DNA of 64,000 bases from Clonostachys chloroleuca (lineage: Eukaryota > Ascomycota > Sordariomycetes > Hypocreales > Bionectriaceae). Location of the stretch: assembly GCA_037952775.1 (NCBI GenBank), contig JBANAY010000004.1, positions 3,286,001 to 3,350,000 of the forward strand, written 5' to 3'. How positions within the stretch are numbered: the stretch's first letter is position 1; the number at the start of each line of letters is the position of its first letter. A program made the position numbers and the translations under genes. Positions 59,025 through 64,000 of this stretch are shown piece after piece. The notes beneath the pieces were generated by a model. It was not told where the DNA came from. It saw only the letters and a list, made by a program, of their open reading frames with translations, and ran no database searches.

Positions 59025-59237
59025 TTATTCCTCAACGCGCACCTTGTCGGCCTGGAGACCCTTCTGTCCCTGCACGACTTCGAAGGAGACCCTCTGCCCC
59101 TCCTTGAGGGATCGGAAGCCGGTTCCCTCAATGGCCCTGAAATGAACAAACAGGTCGGCACCCTCGTCGGGGGTCACGAAGCCGTATCCCTTCTCGTCGT
59201 TGAACCACTTGATGGTTCCCTGCTGGCGTTCACTCAT
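59025..59237 (-). CDS. Bacterial-type cold shock protein (CspA family)
   Basis: Single-domain nucleic-acid chaperone of 70 residues that binds single-stranded RNA/DNA. It is the size and layout of bacterial Csp[21 protein letters not shown] contains the WFN start and RNP1 (KGYGFV); RNP2 is [19 protein letters not shown] and [12 protein letters not shown] complete the barrel. Fungi usually have the cold shock domain only inside larger proteins, and the sequence is close in style to proteobacterial Csp; a bacterial-like fungal cold shock protein (CRP1) is known from Metarhizium. Codons are typical of highly expressed fungal genes, and a likely 5'UTR intron precedes it, so it is resident, not contamination. 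Probably an old transfer from bacteria. Confidence 0.93.
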   Translation of the reverse strand: MSERQQGTIKWFNDEKGYGFVTPDEGADLFVHFRAIEGTGFRSLKEGQRVSFEVVQGQKGLQADKVRVEE

Positions 59238-59253
59238 GATGGCTGGTGATGTG

Positions 59254-59319
59254 CTAATTAGATGACGGTCAGAATTGATCCTTTCGGGTGCCTGCGAGGC
59301 GGGAGGAGGGAGAAATTAC
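59254..59319 (-). other. Putative 5'UTR intron of the cold shock gene
   Basis: Minus strand: donor GTAATT, branch CTGAC about 15 nt before acceptor CTAATTAG, 66 bp in all, ending 16 bp before the ATG. The signals are good but unproven. Confidence 0.5.
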
Positions 59320-60537
59320 AGGGAGAGCTGAGATGGAGCGAGGGCGAATCTTGTAGGCACAGAGGCAGAATAACGGGGATGAATGGGGGAAGATGGAGGA
59401 GAGCTGATGTGTGGCATTCCACATTTTTATACTTGCTCAACAAGGCACTTAAGTGGCGCTATCAGAGGCATAACATGTACGTAAGCACGCCTTAAATGGT
59501 CTCAATTGGCTGGTACCCCGCACCTGCGCGCACGTAGTAGCTCCTTCTATCACGCTGCTCGTCCGTAGGTCTGATCCTGCATCGGAGGGGGAGGAGCCTT
59601 GGGCTGGCCCGTAGTGCGACGCGCGCGAGAGAGAGTCTGTACGACATGGACATCCGCGTTGCCCAGAGATGGAGGGATGCTGAAATGTAGGCAGGAGCTT
59701 CAGCGTGGGCGGGGTGCCACCATTCGGCTTGGAAAGCATTCAGAAAACACTCGCCCCTCGCTAAATGCGCGTTTGTTTAGATCCAGACAATGCCAACGGC
59801 CTTGCATTAGTCACCCGACATCCATACAAAGCGCTACAAAAGGAAGAGGCAAATGGGATCGAGAGGAACTCTAGAGTTCTGCAAAGCTCAGAATGGTCAT
59901 TGGTTATCGCGGGCCATAAGTTCGCCTAGGCACTCACTTCATAGGTGCAAATATTGGAAGTAGGGAGGTGTTGTTCCGATATAGATCGTCCGCAGAGGAC
60001 TTCCCAACAGTATCAAAGGTTCCTAAACTAGGGATAGACTTGTAGCGTGCTATCTTCGCTTTCCACTTGTTCCAAGGATTCGTCGCGATATCATACATAG
60101 TCCCTGGACATGTCTTGTGAACATGAAGGATGGCGTGCCACTGATCTCGTCTAGGCTGTTATGACATTAGACATTTTGGCGAATTTGGAGTTCAAAGCTT
60201 GTAGTTCAATCATAGATTAACTCAAATCAAGTTTCGTACACTTCTTTTGTCTATTTAACTTCTCTTACATCGCTAGCCATGATTCTCCATTGTGTTGAGT
60301 CATACCAAAAAGATCCATCGGATTTATGTGTTGTTTATCGAATATTAAAACTTAAATAGGAGAAAATGGGCAAAATATTTCGAAACATCTAAGATCTGCC
60401 AATGATCAGCAGAGGGTATCAGGCAGCAACGCGCTGGAACCCATCTCTGACTCAGCGCTGGCACCCTAACGCTTTATTTAAGTGCCCAAACTCCCCATTA
60501 ATTAGTACCACAAGTGCCATATCAACAAGGAATAACC
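59320..60537. other. Divergent intergenic region
   Basis: 1.2 kb between the cold shock and F-box-like genes. No gene recognised; the part 60150-60400 is AT-rich. Confidence 0.5.
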
Positions 60538-61635
60538 ATGTCGCTCTTACTCATGATACCAGCCGAGATTCGGCTCGCCATTTTCCGCTGGACCATCTGT
60601 TCCCTAAACACACCGCCGTCACACCCTGCAGAAGAGCAGTCAATCCGTCATAATTTGAGGCATACAGTCGGTTTCACTTATCGGAAAATCAAGCACCTTA
60701 GGCCCCCTAACCATACTCTGCCGCTGCTTCTGGTGAACAGGCAGATCTATGACGAAGTCAAACCCCTGCTCTGCCGCCTATCCGCAGACTACTATGTCGA
60801 CATCATGGTTTTGGACATCATGGCTAAGGAGTCTGAGCTCTGGCCTACTTGGTCGGTTCCTGCCCTTCCTCAGACACAGTACATCGACTCCATCAATGCC
60901 ACGCTTCGCATCTTTGACCTGGTGCCCCCGAAGCCGTTGGATGGCGCTCTTAGGCCCCAATCCTTGTCCGAAATTCAACTTAGCCATGAAGAAACATCTA
61001 TAGAAAGGGGGGAACGCCTTGAAACTACCCATGCCAATATAAATCGGCGTAAATCCCCATATCTAGGGTTATTCTACTGGCTACTCGTGGATATCTTCTA
61101 TAAGGGGCCTGGGCTTCTGGTACTGGTCCGTCGTCCGCTACCATTACCGCAATATATAGTCAAAAAGCTTGTCATCGACATTCGGGAACCTGTAGAGACG
61201 CCAACTAATGAGAGCATGGCAGTTGGCGACAGCCACTGCAAGGCGGCCAGAAAACTTCTGGAAAACGATCCGGACCATGACGATGCACCTATGACGCCGG
61301 AGGAATCTCTAGCGAGACTTTTGTGTGAATTTTTCGACAGGCGGCTGGCCTTCGGTCCCAATGGCAACAAATGGGGCCAGCTCATCTATGAGCAAGTGGT
61401 AGACAGCATCGTTTTAACACTGAACGGCAAGGATCTCAAAGTGTTTGAGCTTGAAAGTCGGTTGAGAGAAGAGGAAGCCAAGTGGAGAGCTGAGCCACCT
61501 AACCTTAACTACAACGCAACAGGTAAGAGACTTTCTGAGAAATGGATTTTGTGGGCCTATAAGAGACGACAGAGTATGAGAGAAGGACTCAAGATTGACT
61601 TCAATCAAAAACCCTATTCTGGCATCCAGTTGTGA
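60538..61635 (+). CDS. F-box-like / 2EXR-type fungal protein
   Basis: Single exon, 365 residues. It opens MSLLLMIPAEIRLAIFRWTI, the LPxEIRxxIF motif of the many fungal proteins with an F-box-like or 2EXR N-terminal module, followed by the typical HTLPLLLVNRQIYDEVKPLL. The remainder (a middle hydrophobic stretch LGLFYWLLVDIFYKGPGLL and a charged C-terminal third) has no motif I know. Such proteins could be substrate receptors of SCF ubiquitin ligases or heterokaryon-incompatibility related, but no function is established for this one. Confidence 0.7.
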   Translation: MSLLLMIPAEIRLAIFRWTICSLNTPPSHPAEEQSIRHNLRHTVGFTYRKIKHLRPPNHTLPLLLVNRQIYDEVKPLLCRLSADYYVDIMVLDIMAKESELWPTWSVPALPQTQYIDSINATLRIFDLVPPKPLDGALRPQSLSEIQLSHEETSIERGERLETTHANINRRKSPYLGLFYWLLVDIFYKGPGLLVLVRRPLPLPQYIVKKLVIDIREPVETPTNESMAVGDSHCKAARKLLENDPDHDDAPMTPEESLARLLCEFFDRRLAFGPNGNKWGQLIYEQVVDSIVLTLNGKDLKVFELESRLREEEAKWRAEPPNLNYNATGKRLSEKWILWAYKRRQSMREGLKIDFNQKPYSGIQL

Positions 61636-61878
61636 GGTTGGAGAGGATTTGGAAATCGATTTCTTCCGCACTACATAGCTCAATTTTCTACATGATACTA
61701 TGCTGTAGTTATTAAAGAGCTGCAAGACCATACATGATTCACACAAACATGCTTATTGTAACATAAAGGAATGCAGCAATATATCAACTTTTCGACCTAG
61801 GTAGATATAGGTCGATATCGAGTCTACTCAGCTTCTGAAAAAAATATTGACAGGAAAGAAAGCAAACATGTGTCCCCT

Positions 61879-63580
61879 TCATTCTCCTTCCATATTATCC
61901 TCCGTAACCAGAGCGAATATCTTCTCCGAATGATGAAGCCTAACAACCCACTTGACGCCTTCGTACCCTTGGCGTGCTTTAACCTGAATCTCAATATCGT
62001 TGTCCGGTTCCATCACGGTTGCCGCAATATTCGTGTTGTCCGTAGTTGGGAGATTCCAGCTCCCATTAGCAGGCGTAATATCCAGTCTTGAGATGAAGAC
62101 GGCAACAACGGCGAGAATTTCATTGGTCGCAAAATGTCGTCCCGGACATAGTGTCTTGCCTCCTCCGAAAGCACGGAAGCACGCATCGCTAGGCCGGTTC
62201 TTCCTCTCTTCGCGCAAAAACCTGCGAGGATTGAACTCTTTGACACTGGCGCCCCATAGGCTGGCGTCCTGGTGAATGACACGGCTGGGCATTTGTACCA
62301 TGGCACCTTTCTTCAAACGGAAAGACCCCAGGTATGTATCTTCCATGACTTCGCGCACTGATGTGCCCATTGAGCAATACCTGAGAACTTCCTGATAGGC
62401 TGAAAGAAGAAGCGGACAAGCTTCTTTGAGCGTAGTTATGTTAAGTGCTTTAGTAACGGAGCCCATCTTATCTGTCGTGGTCTCAGTGCATGCGTCAACT
62501 TCTTTTCGGATGTCATTGAGGAGATCTGGCTGTGAGTACAGGAGGATAATTGTCCAGAAAGCTGCCGGTGTAGTGTTCACCAGCACCGCGATTGAGCCTC
62601 CGACTTCAAAGCGCGCAATATCTTCCAAGGAAAGACCATTGTCAGCCTCGGATTGGTACCGATTTTTGGCATACGCAGACCCCTTATTTACGCCTCCCTT
62701 GTTGTAATATTCTTCAAATGCTTTGGAAACCTTGGTTCGCGCTGCAATGGCCTTTCGAGCGGTGATGGATGGAAGAAATCCTACCAGGATCGACATGAGG
62801 CCGCTTTCAAACTCCCTTGATTAAAACAAAATAAGCATTGAACCCGCCATTGAAGATTATCCTAGATTGCACCTACCAGAAGGCATCCGCAACGGCTTTA
62901 TCATTGTAAGGATTCATCGGCCCGTATACAGACCGAGTTGTGGCCAAGGTGATGGCCCCTCTTAGCCAACTGTACATCTGCAGATTTCGAGACTCGTCCT
63001 TTGCTGGTTCAAGTTCATCAAGCGCCTTGACAACTTCAAGAAGCATTGAACTATTCATATCATCGAGTTCTGGACCAGGCTTGAGCGCAGCACGCATCGC
63101 GGCATAAGAATCCATGGAAAGACCGAAGTCGCCCTCATCCCCATTCACATTCTTGGCCAGTATAGCCCGAGCCTCGGAGCTAGCGCCGCACACTGTGGCG
63201 GCAAACTTTGCTTCAATTGGAGGGAATGCCAATGTCTTGTGTTGTTTTTGGATAACCTGTACGAGCTCTGGCTTCGTCACCACATACATCTTCTGCCCCG
63301 GGAGGGACATGGTGAAGATGGGCGCGTCCGTTCGCTCGCTAAAGAGTTTAGTACACGCCCGTAATAGATTAAGGATATTTGGAAAAGTGCCTTACCTAAG
63401 GTCAACATAGTAATTGAAGCCTCTGCGTGAGAGTCCGACTACATGTCCGATGATGGGAATTGATTCCGGAGCTAACGGGGGCTCACGAGGATCGTGGCCA
63501 CCTCGCAGCAGGAAATAGGCCAATGACACCACAGCGACCGCAGCCGTGAGAACAGTAGGATCGGTGATCATGTAGCCCAT
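61879..63580 (-). CDS. Cytochrome P450, CYP7/CYP8-like type
   Basis: Membrane-bound haem monooxygenase. Three exons, 63396-63580, 62877-63338 and 61879-62815, give 527 residues with matching phases. An N-terminal membrane anchor (TAAVAVVSLAYFLL) is followed by PPLAPESIPIIGHV, the proline hinge. The I-helix segment reads GSIAVLVNTTPAAFWTIILL, where NTTPAAFW replaces the usual AGxDTT, as in CYP7, CYP8 (prostacyclin synthase) and related fungal P450s that rearrange or isomerise oxygenated substrates. The K-helix ExxR is EVLR (SAYQEVLRYC), and the haem-binding loop is FGGGKTLCPGRHFA with Cys439. Substrate unknown; no backbone synthase lies beside it in this window. Confidence 0.9.
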
Positions 63581-64000
63581 AGTGCAAGTGATTCCAAAAG
63601 AAAGTACAATGAATGAGTTTCGAGGAGAGGGGAAGCAACTGGCAATCGCATCTACTATGTAAGGAGGCCTCAGCGAACCCTACTAGTGATTACAACAGCT
63701 GGCCGGAGATTCGCTAGCATGGAATAAGATGATGACAGTGGATCTCCGTTGGATTTTAGCGTCACTCTCTAACTTCCCCTTATCCTTACCAAGCTGGTTT
63801 GGATTGGGAAGTCGTCAGAACATGCCGTGGGTTTCGCGATGATGTATCCCAACTTACCCAATTTGGCCAATTGAATAGTACAGGAATCTATCGCAAATTC
63901 CCATTCGATATGCTTGTTTCTCATTAGGTGGTAGGTGGAGAACGTAAGTATCGTGCACAATAATAAAGATACACACGATTCCAATCGTGATGTCGAAATA
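63581..64000. other. P450 upstream region to window end
   Basis: 420 bp of promoter-like sequence. No gene recognised before the window ends. Confidence 0.5.

Noticed and set aside
61879..63580. Secondary-metabolite cluster around the P450
   Set aside because: No polyketide synthase, NRPS, terpene cyclase or typical tailoring set is beside it within the window.
1..64000. tRNA, rRNA, CRISPR, insertion sequences or retroelement genes
   Set aside because: I looked for B-box-like GTTCGA words, repeat/spacer arrays, transposase or reverse-transcriptase motifs and found none I could support by eye.

Overview
The window is nuclear DNA of a filamentous ascomycete (Pezizomycotina). The gene content and protein sequences look most like Eurotiomycetes (Aspergillus/Penicillium relatives); that placement is inference from remembered family resemblance, not a search. 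Genes lie on both strands, carry short GT-AG introns of about 50-100 bp, and many are monocistronic neighbours of unrelated function, as expected for a fungal chromosome arm. I rebuilt exon structures by hand and checked that the exon lengths keep frame.

Layout. 1-9.2 kb is housekeeping: the 3' part of a BEACH/WD40 (BPH1-type) gene, the complex I subunit NUO9.5, the oligosaccharyltransferase subunit WBP1 and the splicing factor ISY1. 12-22.5 kb holds a disordered fungal protein, a mitochondrial CysA-type serine O-acyltransferase, two uncharacterised proteins, and a convergent pair of Nudix hydrolases (NUDX14-like and YSA1). 23-29.6 kb looks more accessory: a secreted arylsulfotransferase divergent from an MFS exporter, then a secreted GH105 pectin-degrading enzyme. 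A 6-kb stretch without a recognisable gene follows and ends at a PHO4/PHO89-type phosphate symporter. Next are an N-terminal amidase (NTA1) with a long disordered tail, a MATE exporter, and a divergent Zn2Cys6 regulator/NmrA-like pair. After a 3-kb gene-poor stretch come an SRPK-like kinase that seems to have lost its catalytic Asp, a stand-alone histidinol-dehydrogenase-family enzyme next to a second Zn2Cys6 regulator, a bacterial-type cold shock protein, an F-box-like protein and a cytochrome P450 of the CYP7/CYP8 style.

The main points for a second look are: (1) seven net -1 frameshifts in six otherwise intact genes, six of them at G/C runs of 5-6, which points to systematic homopolymer undercalling in the assembly; (2) the dehydrogenase plus Zn2Cys6 regulator unit, with a compact cluster of CGG/CCG palindromes in its promoter; (3) a cold shock protein of bacterial type with a likely 5'UTR intron; (4) loss of catalytic residues at splice junctions in the kinase and the amidase; (5) a 21-bp perfect palindrome and four CACGTG sites inside the 6-kb desert upstream of the phosphate transporter.
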